Below, one piece after another: positions 1 through 9,076 of a DNA stretch of 64,000 bases. The DNA is taken from contig PPHI01000099.1 of NCBI GenBank assembly GCA_002901265.1, forward strand, positions 1 through 64,000, given 5' to 3'. The notes beneath the pieces are model-generated. The model made no database searches and was not told where the DNA came from. It was given only the letters and a program-made list of their open reading frames with translations. A program made the translations under genes and the position numbers. The stretch is from Rhodopirellula baltica. Lineage in GTDB: Bacteria > Planctomycetota > Planctomycetia > Pirellulales > Pirellulaceae. Position 1 is the first letter of the stretch; each line of letters begins with the position of its first letter.

Positions 1-171
1 CGCTGGAGTCTAGCCTTTAGGCGATTCTCGGTTCCCTGCTTGCGGCGCGGATGCCGGCGAAGAAACAAAATCATTTAACCGCTGGCTATCGCCAAGGCGG
101 CTCATGAGTGCAGCCAAGCATTGTGAAGCTCGAAGCGGGGACTCATCGCTTCGTCCACTACGGTGGAGCAC

Positions 172-1782
172 TTAAAATTCAAACAAAGCGACGACCAAAT
201 GGACGGTCAAAACGAAGAGGGTCGTCCACAAGACCGTGGAGGTGATCGACCGGCTGACATCACTTGCCGAGCGTTTTGGCGCGAGGCCTTTGTAATAGGC
301 GATCGTTGCGGTACCGAGGCCACAAACGACATTCTTTGCCAACACCCACTGCCAGCCGATCGGCATGGCTTGCGACGCGTCGATCAAGTTGCGGTCGAAA
401 TGCAGTTCCCAGTAGTACGGGCCGACTTGCGGAAATGACGTCGAAAACGCGACCATGCTGATCAACCGTGCCGTTTCGAATGCGAGCATCTCCAACAACG
501 GCGTTCCGACGACAAAGGCGACAACGATGGGCAAAAACAAATACGCCCTCGGCGAAACCCCCAGTGTCTTCATCGCATCGACCTGACCGCCATATTGCTT
601 GACGCCGACATCGGCAGCAACGGCAGCACCGCATCGTGCGGCGACCAGGATCGTTCCCAGAATCGGAACCAACACGCGGTACAGCGCAAACCCGATCGAC
701 GACAACAATTCGTCGATCAACAGCGGCTGGGTGTAAACGCGAAATGGCAAAAAACGAAACGTAAAGTACGTCGCGGTAAAGCCGACGATCAGCCCGGCAA
801 TGATCAAGTACAACCACGCCGAAGGCCCCGCGACCAAGCGTGCGTAGTGCATGGTGAAGCGGGCTGCCCAGCGATGCCTTGGCACCCACGGGATCAAATC
901 CAATGGCAACCTCAGTGCCGCGATCAAGGCGCCGCCCGTTTGCTCCAGTACCGGCCCGACGAAACGTTCGGTCAACGATGGCACTTCGGTTTCCTGATCC
1001 CCACGGTCGCGTGCTGGGATCATCAACTCGGGGATCTCTGCCCAACGTTCCCGTTCGATTTCCACCAAGCGTTCGGCTTGCGGGTCCAACAGATAAACCT
1101 TGTCAGCGATCGGGATCAAGGTTTCGTAGTCGTGCGTGACCACCACGCTGGTTCGGTGGTAGTCGGCTTGGGTTTGCCGGATCAGCTCCGCAACCAGTCG
1201 ACCGCTTGCCGCATCCAATCCGCTGGTCGGTTCGTCGTACAGCACCACGTCTGGCGAAGCGGCCAACGTTCGCGCGATTGCTAAACGCTGTTTCTGGCCG
1301 CCGCTTAAGTGTGCCACGGACGTTTTTTGTGGCACCTGCAGATGCTCCAACCACTGCTTCGCCGTCCAAGATTGCTGGTCGCGTTTGCTTTGTCCTTTCC
1401 GCCGATAGGCATGATCGAGTGCAAACTGCACGTTGCCTCGTGCGGAGAGCTCATCAAACAAGGCAAACTGCTGAAACACGATCCCGACTGCTGGCTTGGC
1501 TGCCTTCGCCGCTTCGGACTGATCGCTTCCGTTTCCTGCGGTGATCTTGCCAGACCAGCGAATCGCGTCACCGTGACGCGGACATAACCCGGCCAGCAAC
1601 CGCAACAGCACGCTTTTTCCGGCACCGCTGCCACCGACGATCACCGTGATCTTTCCGGCGGGGAACACCGCATCGACCTCGCGCAGCAGACATTGATCGC
1701 CGGCTGTTACCGTTAAGTTTGACAGACACAGCGAATGCGCTTGGGGCAACGGTGTAGCAATCGTTTCGTCGACGTCGTTCAT
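172..1782 (-). CDS. Fused MlaF-MlaE-type ABC transporter (ATPase plus permease)
   Basis: One 536-residue chain carries both halves of an MCE/Mla phospholipid transporter. Residues about 17-235 are an ABC ATPase: Walker A GGSGAGKS at 50-57, signature LSGGQKQR at 159-166 and Walker B VVLYDEP at 179-185. Residues about 285-536 are a multi-pass MlaE-type permease with the family stretch ARCGAAVAADVGVKQYGGQ followed by DAMKTLGVSPRAYL. In proteobacteria MlaF and MlaE are separate proteins that move lipids between inner and outer membranes. The start is set at the ATG forming an ATGA overlap with the stop of the upstream gene; a longer frame only reads back into that gene. The overlap implies translational coupling to the membrane-anchored partner, which probably takes the MlaD position. 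Family assignment is firm; substrate is inferred. Confidence 0.88.
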   Translation of the reverse strand: MNDVDETIATPLPQAHSLCLSNLTVTAGDQCLLREVDAVFPAGKITVIVGGSGAGKSVLLRLLAGLCPRHGDAIRWSGKITAGNGSDQSEAAKAAKPAVGIVFQQFALFDELSARGNVQFALDHAYRRKGQSKRDQQSWTAKQWLEHLQVPQKTSVAHLSGGQKQRLAIARTLAASPDVVLYDEPTSGLDAASGRLVAELIRQTQADYHRTSVVVTHDYETLIPIADKVYLLDPQAERLVEIERERWAEIPELMIPARDRGDQETEVPSLTERFVGPVLEQTGGALIAALRLPLDLIPWVPRHRWAARFTMHYARLVAGPSAWLYLIIAGLIVGFTATYFTFRFLPFRVYTQPLLIDELLSSIGFALYRVLVPILGTILVAARCGAAVAADVGVKQYGGQVDAMKTLGVSPRAYLFLPIVVAFVVGTPLLEMLAFETARLISMVAFSTSFPQVGPYYWELHFDRNLIDASQAMPIGWQWVLAKNVVCGLGTATIAYYKGLAPKRSASDVSRSITSTVLWTTLFVLTVHLVVALFEF

Positions 1783-3143
1783 TCTTCCGTCTCGGCGATG
1801 TAGACCACCGGGTAGGGCATGTTGTCGTTTGCCGTTTCGATGACGCCGTCGTTCGCGCCGGTGTGCCAAGCAATCACCCACTGACGATCTTCACGCAGGA
1901 TCTGGCTGCGTAGGACTCTGGCGAAGTCGGGATTGATGCCCATTTCTTCGTTGCCAAACAAGTCATCGCCGATGCTGCGGATGACCGGTTCCAAACGTTG
2001 ACTGGCAAGCTCCAGCGCGGTGGTCGCTTCGTCGCTGGTCCAGATTTCACGCCACAACTGTTTCAGTCGTTCGTTTTCGACGATGGCTTCTTTCAAGATG
2101 ACTTGCACCAGCTTGCGTGTTTCCGGGTCCGAAGCCAATTCGTTTGCCGCACGCGTGACTTCGCGACGAACGGCACTGTTGTTGCTCACGTCGGTTAAGG
2201 TGCGTTGGATTGCGACGACGATTTCATCCATGTGCGATTCCAAAATCGGCACCGCGTCTTCGTCGACAAAGCGTTGCCATTCCTGACGCAGCAAATCCTT
2301 TTGCGGAAGTGGCGACTTGTCATAAATCGCTCGCCAACCGAATCGAAACAATGACGCGCGGTCCCAGATCTCACGCCCGACTTCTTCGGCGGGCGGACGC
2401 CCATGCTTTTGCACGATCGGCAAGATCTCTTTTTTGGCGAGCGGGATCAGACGCTTCTCGACCATCTGCTGATTCCAGCGTCGACCGAGCCGTTCGATTT
2501 CGACGCGATGGCTGGCGACCGAATCGCGGAAACTGTCTTCGATCAGCGGAAGTGATTTGCGAAAGGTTTGTTCGACGAGAGGGGTCAACGATCGCGCGAG
2601 CTCCTCGCCATGTTGTTTCATCGCCAACGTCAAACGATCACGAATCAGTCGCTGTTTTTCGGGAGGAAACATGACCTCGACGACTTCGGACAGTCGCCCC
2701 GTGCTGCGGTAGCGAAACATTTGACAGGCCTCGGGGTCGATGCCTGACGAAGCCACCGAACCGCCGTACCACACCAATCGCACTTCACCGCCGGGCTGAG
2801 CAGCTGGTTCGGCGACATGACCGACTTGGCGAAATGCGACTCCGGAATCTGCCGCGTTGGTCTCACTGCCGGCTTGTCCATCTTGGTTGGGAATCGCTAG
2901 AAAAATCGGGTCACCTTTTTTGAGTCTTCCCTGAGCATCGATCCGGACCACGGTCGATTCGGCGCCAATCAAATAGCCGGCGACAGACGCTAAGTTCGCT
3001 TTACCCAGATTCACCGGCGTTTCGTCATCGCCGCTTCTGGGTGTCGTGCTGCTGCGTGTCGTGACATACGCAATCCCCAACGCTGCGGCGGCAAGCGACG
3101 TCCAGAACGCGAGCCCGATGATTCGTTTTCGATAGCTGGTCAA
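1779..3143 (-). CDS. Membrane-anchored protein coupled to the MlaFE fusion (MlaD position)
   Basis: The 454-residue product has one N-terminal transmembrane segment (about residues 9-27), a beta-rich part (about 45-140, containing GRLKKGDPIFL) and then a long, mostly helical and charged region to the C-terminus. The order anchor, beta domain, helices is that of MCE proteins such as MlaD, and the short GRLKKGDP stretch recalls the MCE family, but I cannot recognise a full MCE domain. The gene is first in a two-gene minus-strand operon and overlaps the transporter gene by ATGA. I infer a periplasmic substrate-binding or bridging subunit. It could instead be an unrelated structural partner; a structure prediction would separate these. 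Confidence 0.72.
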   Translation of the reverse strand: MTSYRKRIIGLAFWTSLAAAALGIAYVTTRSSTTPRSGDDETPVNLGKANLASVAGYLIGAESTVVRIDAQGRLKKGDPIFLAIPNQDGQAGSETNAADSGVAFRQVGHVAEPAAQPGGEVRLVWYGGSVASSGIDPEACQMFRYRSTGRLSEVVEVMFPPEKQRLIRDRLTLAMKQHGEELARSLTPLVEQTFRKSLPLIEDSFRDSVASHRVEIERLGRRWNQQMVEKRLIPLAKKEILPIVQKHGRPPAEEVGREIWDRASLFRFGWRAIYDKSPLPQKDLLRQEWQRFVDEDAVPILESHMDEIVVAIQRTLTDVSNNSAVRREVTRAANELASDPETRKLVQVILKEAIVENERLKQLWREIWTSDEATTALELASQRLEPVIRSIGDDLFGNEEMGINPDFARVLRSQILREDRQWVIAWHTGANDGVIETANDNMPYPVVYIAETEE

Positions 3144-3413
3144 AATTGGAACTCCGATCGATTGCCGCCGTAACTCAAGCCGCGTGAACGCATTTTACGA
3201 ATGAATTGCCAGCTAACGACGCCTTTTGAGATCGCGGGCAACCAGAACAGGCACCGGCAGACTGCGGCCTGGGCGCACATTCACAAATCGACGGCTCGCC
3301 TTGCCGGGGGGATCGGCGACATCAGACACGCGATGGAGTAAACTGTCGAGTGAGCGTGACGCTCCCGAATCCCGCCCCAATCCCTCCTGTTCACCGAAAG
3401 TCACTTGTTTGCC

Positions 3414-4310
3414 ATGCAACGAATCGCGACCCAACCGCTCGGAATCTTTTGGTTGACTCTCGTCATGACCACCAGCTTGGCCATTTCGCCGACTCGAGCG
3501 GACGAAAAGGCCGATGAGCAACCCGCCGAGGCAAAGTCCGAAGCCGCACCATCATCGATCTTTCCCGATAAAGCACTTGAAGAAGCGGTCCGCAAACAAG
3601 TCTTTGCCAAGAAGTACAACGATGAACCGATCTTGGCGGCTGACGTCGAAAAGATTTCGCGCGTCGAAGGAGTTGGCCAACAGATCAAAAGCTTGGCAGG
3701 ACTCGAACACTGCCGGGCGTTGATGTTGATCGATTTGCGCGACAACCAAATCAGCGACCTGACACCGATCGCCCAATTGAAACGACTGCAATCCGTTTCG
3801 CTGTCTGGCAATCGCATCGAATCGTTGGAGGCTGTCAAAGAGCTGACGGCGATGCAGTTGTTGGATGTCTCGCGCAACTTGATCAAAGACTTGCAACCGA
3901 TCACGGCGATGAGCAATCTGCGGACGTTGTATGTCGCCGAAAATGAATTGGAAACGTTGGAGCCGATCGCGACTCTCGAAAAGATCTGGTCGCTGGATGC
4001 GTCGGGAAACAAACTGACGTCTGCCGAACCGGTCCGCAAACTGAAATGGATCACGATGTTGGACCTTCGCAACAACGCAATCACGGATGTCACGCCCATC
4101 GCAGAACTACCCGCGATCAATATCTTGCGATTGGAGAACAACAAGATCCAAGACCTCTCGCCACTCGTTCAGGCGTGCAAGAAAGACGCCGAAAGCGACA
4201 ACCGTTTTGCTCCGTTCCTGCGGTTGTACATCGACGGGAATCCGATCGACGAGAAGGCTAAATCGGAAGCGATCGAAACGCTGAAACAAGCCGGCGTCAA
4301 AGTCAAATAA
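3414..4310 (+). CDS. Exported leucine-rich-repeat protein (internalin-like LRR)
   Basis: The 298-residue protein starts at an ATG; a TTG three codons earlier is less likely. It begins with a Sec signal peptide (FWLTLVMTTSLAISPTRADE). From about residue 75 to 245 there are roughly eight leucine-rich repeats of about 21-22 residues with the pattern L-x-x-L-x-L-x-x-N-x-I-x-D-x-x-P-I, the short type found in internalins. Such repeats bind proteins; no catalytic motif is visible. It lies 15 nt upstream of the O-GlcNAc-transferase-like gene on the same strand, so the two are probably cotranscribed. The partner is unknown. Confidence 0.85.
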   Translation: MQRIATQPLGIFWLTLVMTTSLAISPTRADEKADEQPAEAKSEAAPSSIFPDKALEEAVRKQVFAKKYNDEPILAADVEKISRVEGVGQQIKSLAGLEHCRALMLIDLRDNQISDLTPIAQLKRLQSVSLSGNRIESLEAVKELTAMQLLDVSRNLIKDLQPITAMSNLRTLYVAENELETLEPIATLEKIWSLDASGNKLTSAEPVRKLKWITMLDLRNNAITDVTPIAELPAINILRLENNKIQDLSPLVQACKKDAESDNRFAPFLRLYIDGNPIDEKAKSEAIETLKQAGVKVK

Positions 4311-4325
4311 GCTGCGGACCAAATC

Positions 4326-6029
4326 GTGGTGAAGCTTCCCAAACGGCGACGCCCCAAAAGCGTCACCTCGGCAAATGGACTGCCCAGCGATAACCGACTG
4401 CCCAGTGACGCGGAGCTGGCTGGGTGGTTGAAGGTTGATCGCCCGCCTTCGGTCTTTCGTCAGTCTGCACATCGCTTGGCCGAAGTGAATCGGCCCATCG
4501 CCGCGTTGCATGTTCTTGATCGCCTGATCGGATTACAGCGTGCGATCGCTAGCGACTGGAAGCTGACGGGACAATTGCTTTGCCAAGTCGGCGAATTCGC
4601 CCAAGGCCTGGATGCGTTGCGACAGAGCGTCGAACAAGATCCGACGGATCCCGAAGCATGGCATGACCTCGGTCGTGCGTCTTACAAGCTTGGCCGAACC
4701 GATCGGGCGTTTGAGGAATTGACGCAAGCCGCAAAGCTCTCGACAGACCTGTCGCCGCTGCTTGCGCTCGCAACGATGGCCCCCGGTGCCGAATCGGTTT
4801 CGCAGGAAGCGATCCTTCATTGCCGACGTTCGTTCGCATCCAAACTGGTGGATGTTGATCCGCCGATTGAAACGACGCCGGCGACGTTGCCGACCACAGA
4901 TCAAGAAAAGGTCCGCCTCGGTTTTCTTTCGAGCTGGTTCGAAAAAGAAAACTACATGAAGCCCGTTTGGGCATTGATCAACCACTTGAATCGCGACCGT
5001 TTCGAAGTGCACTTCTTCGACGACAGCGACTCCAAAAAGGGCGATGGCATTGCGGGATATCGATTCGACGGACGTGACGTCTGGCATGAAACGAGTTCGC
5101 TATCGAACGCCGATTTGGCGAGCCTGATTGCAACGATCCAGGTTCACATCGCGATCGACTTGAACGCGTACAGCACACCACATCGATTGGGTTTATTCAC
5201 GAAACGTTTCGCTGGCGTTCAGGCGGCTTGGTTCAACATGTACGCCACCAGCGGTTTACCAGAGATTGACTACATCATCGGCGATCAGATGGCGGTCGAC
5301 TTGAAAGAAGCCAAGTATTACAGCGAAACGATCGCGTTGTTGGACCAGAGTTACCTGACATTCGAGGTAACACACCAGACGCCGCCGGTGGTCGAACCGC
5401 CATGCCTGAAAACCGGTTCGATCACGTTCGGATCACTGGTCACGTTTTACAAGATCACGCCAAATGTGATTCGAACATGGGCGGAAATCCTGAAGCAAAC
5501 ACCGGGGGCGAAACTGGCACTCGGGAACACCGAACTGAAATCGAAACACAACGGCCAATTCTTACAGGACTGTTTTCGCGCAGAAGGGATCGAAGCCTAT
5601 CGTCTCGTGCTGCTCGGCCCCGCCCCGCACGCCGCGTTCCTGCGTTACTACGATCAATTCGACATCGCCCTGGACGCGTTTCCCTACAACGGCGGAACGA
5701 CCACGATGGAAGCGATTTGGCAAGGCGTTCCGGTGATTGCCTTTCGCGGAGATCGCTGGGCGTCGCGAACCAGTGCAAGTCTGTTAACAGGGACGCCGTT
5801 TGAACGCTTTGTCGCGTCGGACCGCGAAGGCTATATCAAGAGAGCCGTCGAGTTGGCGAATTCGCCCCAGCGGGGCGCGATCCTCGGTGACCTTCGCCGA
5901 ACCGCTCGCGAACAACTGCGAGCCTGTTCGGTGTGCGATGGCGCAGGCTTGGCCAACAGCATACAAGCGTTGTTCGAAGACTGGATCAAACAAAACGCAA
6001 TCGCGATCGACAAGTCAACTTTGTCGTAA
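4326..6029 (+). CDS. TPR protein with O-GlcNAc transferase-like (GT41) catalytic domain
   Basis: The start is one of two adjacent GTG codons. Residues about 40-150 hold tetratricopeptide repeats (for example DPTDPEAWHDLGRASYKLGR). The rest matches the GT41 O-GlcNAc transferase catalytic region, with GSLVTFYKITPNVIRTWAEIL, then DIALDAFPYNGGTTTMEAI and QGVPVIAFRGDRWASRTSASLL, which form the UDP-sugar site in the family. No signal peptide is seen, so it should act in the cytoplasm on proteins or on sugar-containing acceptors. The repeat number is low compared with eukaryotic OGT. It follows the LRR gene by 15 nt and runs 15 nt into the convergent kinase-like gene. Donor sugar and acceptor are unknown. 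Confidence 0.87.
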   Translation: MVKLPKRRRPKSVTSANGLPSDNRLPSDAELAGWLKVDRPPSVFRQSAHRLAEVNRPIAALHVLDRLIGLQRAIASDWKLTGQLLCQVGEFAQGLDALRQSVEQDPTDPEAWHDLGRASYKLGRTDRAFEELTQAAKLSTDLSPLLALATMAPGAESVSQEAILHCRRSFASKLVDVDPPIETTPATLPTTDQEKVRLGFLSSWFEKENYMKPVWALINHLNRDRFEVHFFDDSDSKKGDGIAGYRFDGRDVWHETSSLSNADLASLIATIQVHIAIDLNAYSTPHRLGLFTKRFAGVQAAWFNMYATSGLPEIDYIIGDQMAVDLKEAKYYSETIALLDQSYLTFEVTHQTPPVVEPPCLKTGSITFGSLVTFYKITPNVIRTWAEILKQTPGAKLALGNTELKSKHNGQFLQDCFRAEGIEAYRLVLLGPAPHAAFLRYYDQFDIALDAFPYNGGTTTMEAIWQGVPVIAFRGDRWASRTSASLLTGTPFERFVASDREGYIKRAVELANSPQRGAILGDLRRTAREQLRACSVCDGAGLANSIQALFEDWIKQNAIAIDKSTLS

Positions 6030-6968
6030 GACCCGATCGGCGGTGGCTAAGCAGGCGCCGTGATACGATGCGCCAAACAAATTCAAATGATTGAGCTGGT
6101 GATACAGCTTGTAAATCTCGACGCGTCGTTGCCAACCGTCCGGCATCGGCCAGCTCGCTTGATACCCGGCTTCAAATTCGGGTGGGCAACTGCCAAACCA
6201 AGCGATCATGCCCCACTCGGCTTCACGGCAACCGCGATACACCGCCGGGTCGATCACGACCGGTTGGCTGCTTTGGTCGAACAGGTAGTTGCCACTCCAA
6301 AGGTCACCGTGCAGCAGGCTATCAATGGCCTCGCGACCAGACAACAAGTCAGCGATTCGTTCAATGATTGTCTCGCAAGACTGCACGAGGTGGTGTTCGG
6401 CCAATCCTTGATCTTGGCACCAGCGAAGTTGCCGGCGCAGTCGCTGCTCGGCAAAGAACTCTTCCCAAGTGCTCGGCGCCCCGTTGATTTCGGGCGTATT
6501 GATCTGTTTCGCGGAACCAAGAAAGTTGTCTTCGTCCCAACCGTGATCGCTTCCCTGGCTGGCGTGATGCATTTCGGCAAGCCGCTGACCGAACAGCTGA
6601 AAATCACCTGCGGTTGCTCGCCCGGTTTTTCCGTCAATCCATTCCATGACCAAGTAAGCGTCGCCGTCGACCGTCCCGACGGCAATCGGCTTGGGAACGC
6701 GAATCGTTTGTGTCGCCGCCAATGCCAGCAGCCCATTCGCTTCGCAGCGAAAGTTCGATAGTTGATCGGCGGTGTTTCGCTTAACCACCACGTTGGCCGG
6801 ATCCGGCAATCGCAGAGATTCGCCCGAGAGTGTGTTGAGGCGTGCCGGCTCGGAATCAAATCCGAGGTGACAGACCCGCACATCGCTGATACAACCGCCG
6901 CCCAGCGGTCGGCAATCGAGTACTTGAACGGGTGTATCAAGAAGCTGAGAAATCGTACCGGACTGCAT
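6015..6968 (-). CDS. Fructosamine kinase-family protein
   Basis: This 317-residue protein shows the fructosamine/ketosamine-kinase pattern within the aminoglycoside-phosphotransferase-like fold: GGGCISDVRV near the N-terminus (nucleotide loop), VVKRN (ATP lysine), LLHGDLWSGNYLF (catalytic loop) and VIDPAVYRGCREAEWGMIAWFG (metal-binding DP and family-specific tail). Known members phosphorylate sugar-protein adducts such as fructosamines or ribulosamines so that they break down. The start is the ATG giving MQSGTISQ; a longer frame adds residues unlike the family. The gene converges with the GT41 gene and overlaps it by 15 nt. Confidence 0.86.
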   Translation of the reverse strand: MQSGTISQLLDTPVQVLDCRPLGGGCISDVRVCHLGFDSEPARLNTLSGESLRLPDPANVVVKRNTADQLSNFRCEANGLLALAATQTIRVPKPIAVGTVDGDAYLVMEWIDGKTGRATAGDFQLFGQRLAEMHHASQGSDHGWDEDNFLGSAKQINTPEINGAPSTWEEFFAEQRLRRQLRWCQDQGLAEHHLVQSCETIIERIADLLSGREAIDSLLHGDLWSGNYLFDQSSQPVVIDPAVYRGCREAEWGMIAWFGSCPPEFEAGYQASWPMPDGWQRRVEIYKLYHQLNHLNLFGASYHGACLATADRVLRQS

Positions 6969-7093
6969 GGCAAAGATTCTGGGGAATTGAAACTTTCGGT
7001 GATGGCCGCGAGTAATGTAGGTTGAGCAGCAATGTACCCTGAAGCGTTCCTGCAACGCAAAATCTGCGAATCGAGCCCCACACCAGCCCGCTC

Positions 7094-9076
7094 ATGATGA
7101 GATTGGACATGACACGTTCCCAAATGCCGGCCGCCGCGATCGTCTTGTTTGGCCTGATTTGGATGCATGGCATTGGCGGACTTGAGATCAATTCGGCGAG
7201 TGCTGATTCGCCGACCGTCGATCTCGCGTCGCCTCGCCTGACGCGGTTGGACCTGGATGACTTTCGCGGACGCCGCTGGACGATTGATGATTTTGCCAGT
7301 GACAAGTTTTTGGTGGTCGCATTCTTGGGAACCGAATGCCCGCTCGCCAAGCTGTACTCGGCACGGCTTCAATCGATGCAAGAGGACCTACAATCCAAAG
7401 GGATTCGCGTGATTGGTGTGATGAGCAACCGGCATGACTCGTTGCTGGACATCACCGCGTTTGCCAATCGCCAACAAGTCACGTTCCCATTGCTCAAAGA
7501 TGCGGGTGCGCGGCTTGCTGATGAACTAGGTGCGACGCGAACGCCAGAAGTGTTCGTGTTCGACCAGGACCGCAAACTTTGTTACCGAGGTCGCGTCGAC
7601 GACCAATACGGGATCGGCTACGTTCGCGATGAACCGCGTCGCAAAGACTTGCAAATTGCCTTGGACGAGTTGCTCGCCGGTAAAACAGTGACGCTCGCCA
7701 AAACCGAAGCGGTCGGATGCATCATCGGTCGCAAGAAAGACGTCGCGAGCTCCAGCGAAGTGACTTACGGCGGGCAGATCGCCAAAATCCTGAGCAAACA
7801 TTGCGTCGAATGTCACCGCGAAGGCGAAATCGCTCCGTTCGCACTGACCGAATACGAAGAAGTCGCTGGCTGGGCCGAGATGATTGCCGAAGTCGTCCGC
7901 GACAAACGGATGCCACCGTGGCACGCCGATCCCAACCATGGTCACTTCGCGAATGAACGCGGTCTGACCGATGTCGAGAAACAACTGCTTTATGACTGGG
8001 CCGAAGCGGGCGCACCGGCTGGTGATTTGAGCGACCTGCCAAGCTTGCCCGAAACGGTTGCCGGATGGCAATTGCCTCGCGAGCCGGACATGGTGTTCAA
8101 CGTCAGTCCCGAACCGTTTGACGTGCCCGCCGAAGGCACCGTGCGTTACCAATACTTTCGCATGGACCCGAAACTGGACAAAGACATCTGGATCCACGCC
8201 GCCGAACTGCGTCCGGGCAACCGACGCGTCGTGCACCACATCCTGGCGTTTGCGGTTCCCAAAGGCGATCGCAACATCAATGGCGCCCGCGGATTTCTGG
8301 TCGGGTATGTCCCCGGAATGCGAGTCGATCCGTGGCCAGAAGGTCACGCCAAACGCATCCCCGCCGGCAGTGAGCTAATCTTCCAAGTTCACTACACCCC
8401 GATCGGAGTCGATACCCAGGACCAAAGCGAACTGGGGATCTGTTTGCTAGACGATGCAGAAGTCCGTCGTGAAATCGTGACCACCAGCGCCGTGCAAACA
8501 CGATTCGAGATTCCGCCCCATGCGGAAAACCACCAAGTCTCCGCCAGCGGACCACGCTTTCCCGAAGACGCCAAACTGCTGGCGATGAGCCCCCACATGC
8601 ATGTTCGAGGCAAAGCATTCGAGTATGCGTTAGACCAATCCAAGAAAGTGTTGTTGTCGATCCCGGAATACGATTTCAATTGGCAAACGACCTACGTCCT
8701 GGACCCGCCGCTGGAACTGACAGCGAATGATCGCATCGTGTGCCAAGCCGCGTTCGACAATAGCAGCAAGAACCTCAACAACCCGGACCCGAACGCCACC
8801 GTCCACTGGGGCGATCAGACCTGGGACGAGATGATGATCGGATACTATCACTTGTCCGTGCCGCGTGCCGACGCACCTGAAACGGCATCCAACGCCAATC
8901 GAAGACGTGAGCTGGTCGAAAACGCTGTTCGCCTTGCAACCTTCGATCGCATCGACAAGGATTCCGACGGTAAAGTCAGTCGCTCAGAGACGCCGCGACG
9001 TTTTCTGAACGTGTTTGACAAGCTAGACGCCAATCATGATGGCATCTTGACGCGATCCGAAGTCGAGACCAATTGA
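7094..9076 (+). CDS. Exported chimera: thioredoxin-like, c-type heme motif, copper monooxygenase-like, EF-hand
   Basis: A 660-residue exported protein with four modules in order. After a signal segment (about 12-38), residues about 55-195 are a redoxin domain with TECPLAK and a single cysteine (C82) where TlpA proteins have CxxC. CVECH at 237-241 is a c-type heme site. Residues about 320-590 resemble type II copper, ascorbate-dependent monooxygenases, with RRVVHHILAF, an HYTP element and MSPHMHVRGK giving the expected copper histidines. The tail (about 610-655) has two EF-hand loops, DKDSDGKVSRSE and DANHDGILTRSE. I infer a periplasmic electron-transfer or oxidative enzyme. The whole layout recurs in planctomycetes and Verrucomicrobia as far as I recall; its reaction is unknown. 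ATGs at 7097 and 7109 are alternative starts. Confidence 0.85.
   Translation: MMRLDMTRSQMPAAAIVLFGLIWMHGIGGLEINSASADSPTVDLASPRLTRLDLDDFRGRRWTIDDFASDKFLVVAFLGTECPLAKLYSARLQSMQEDLQSKGIRVIGVMSNRHDSLLDITAFANRQQVTFPLLKDAGARLADELGATRTPEVFVFDQDRKLCYRGRVDDQYGIGYVRDEPRRKDLQIALDELLAGKTVTLAKTEAVGCIIGRKKDVASSSEVTYGGQIAKILSKHCVECHREGEIAPFALTEYEEVAGWAEMIAEVVRDKRMPPWHADPNHGHFANERGLTDVEKQLLYDWAEAGAPAGDLSDLPSLPETVAGWQLPREPDMVFNVSPEPFDVPAEGTVRYQYFRMDPKLDKDIWIHAAELRPGNRRVVHHILAFAVPKGDRNINGARGFLVGYVPGMRVDPWPEGHAKRIPAGSELIFQVHYTPIGVDTQDQSELGICLLDDAEVRREIVTTSAVQTRFEIPPHAENHQVSASGPRFPEDAKLLAMSPHMHVRGKAFEYALDQSKKVLLSIPEYDFNWQTTYVLDPPLELTANDRIVCQAAFDNSSKNLNNPDPNATVHWGDQTWDEMMIGYYHLSVPRADAPETASNANRRRELVENAVRLATFDRIDKDSDGKVSRSETPRRFLNVFDKLDANHDGILTRSEVETN

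Noticed and set aside
1-171. GCCTTTAGGC palindrome near 15-24 as a dispersed intergenic repeat
   Set aside because: Only one copy is in the window; I recall similar sequences in planctomycetes but cannot verify it.
3401-4144. Minus-strand 247-codon frame over the LRR gene
   Set aside because: Ser/Leu-rich complement of the repeat-rich coding strand; no start context.
6254-7381. 375-codon minus-strand frame overlapping the fructosamine-kinase-like gene and the chimera gene
   Set aside because: A shifted-frame shadow; the kinase frame shows all family motifs and the shadow none.
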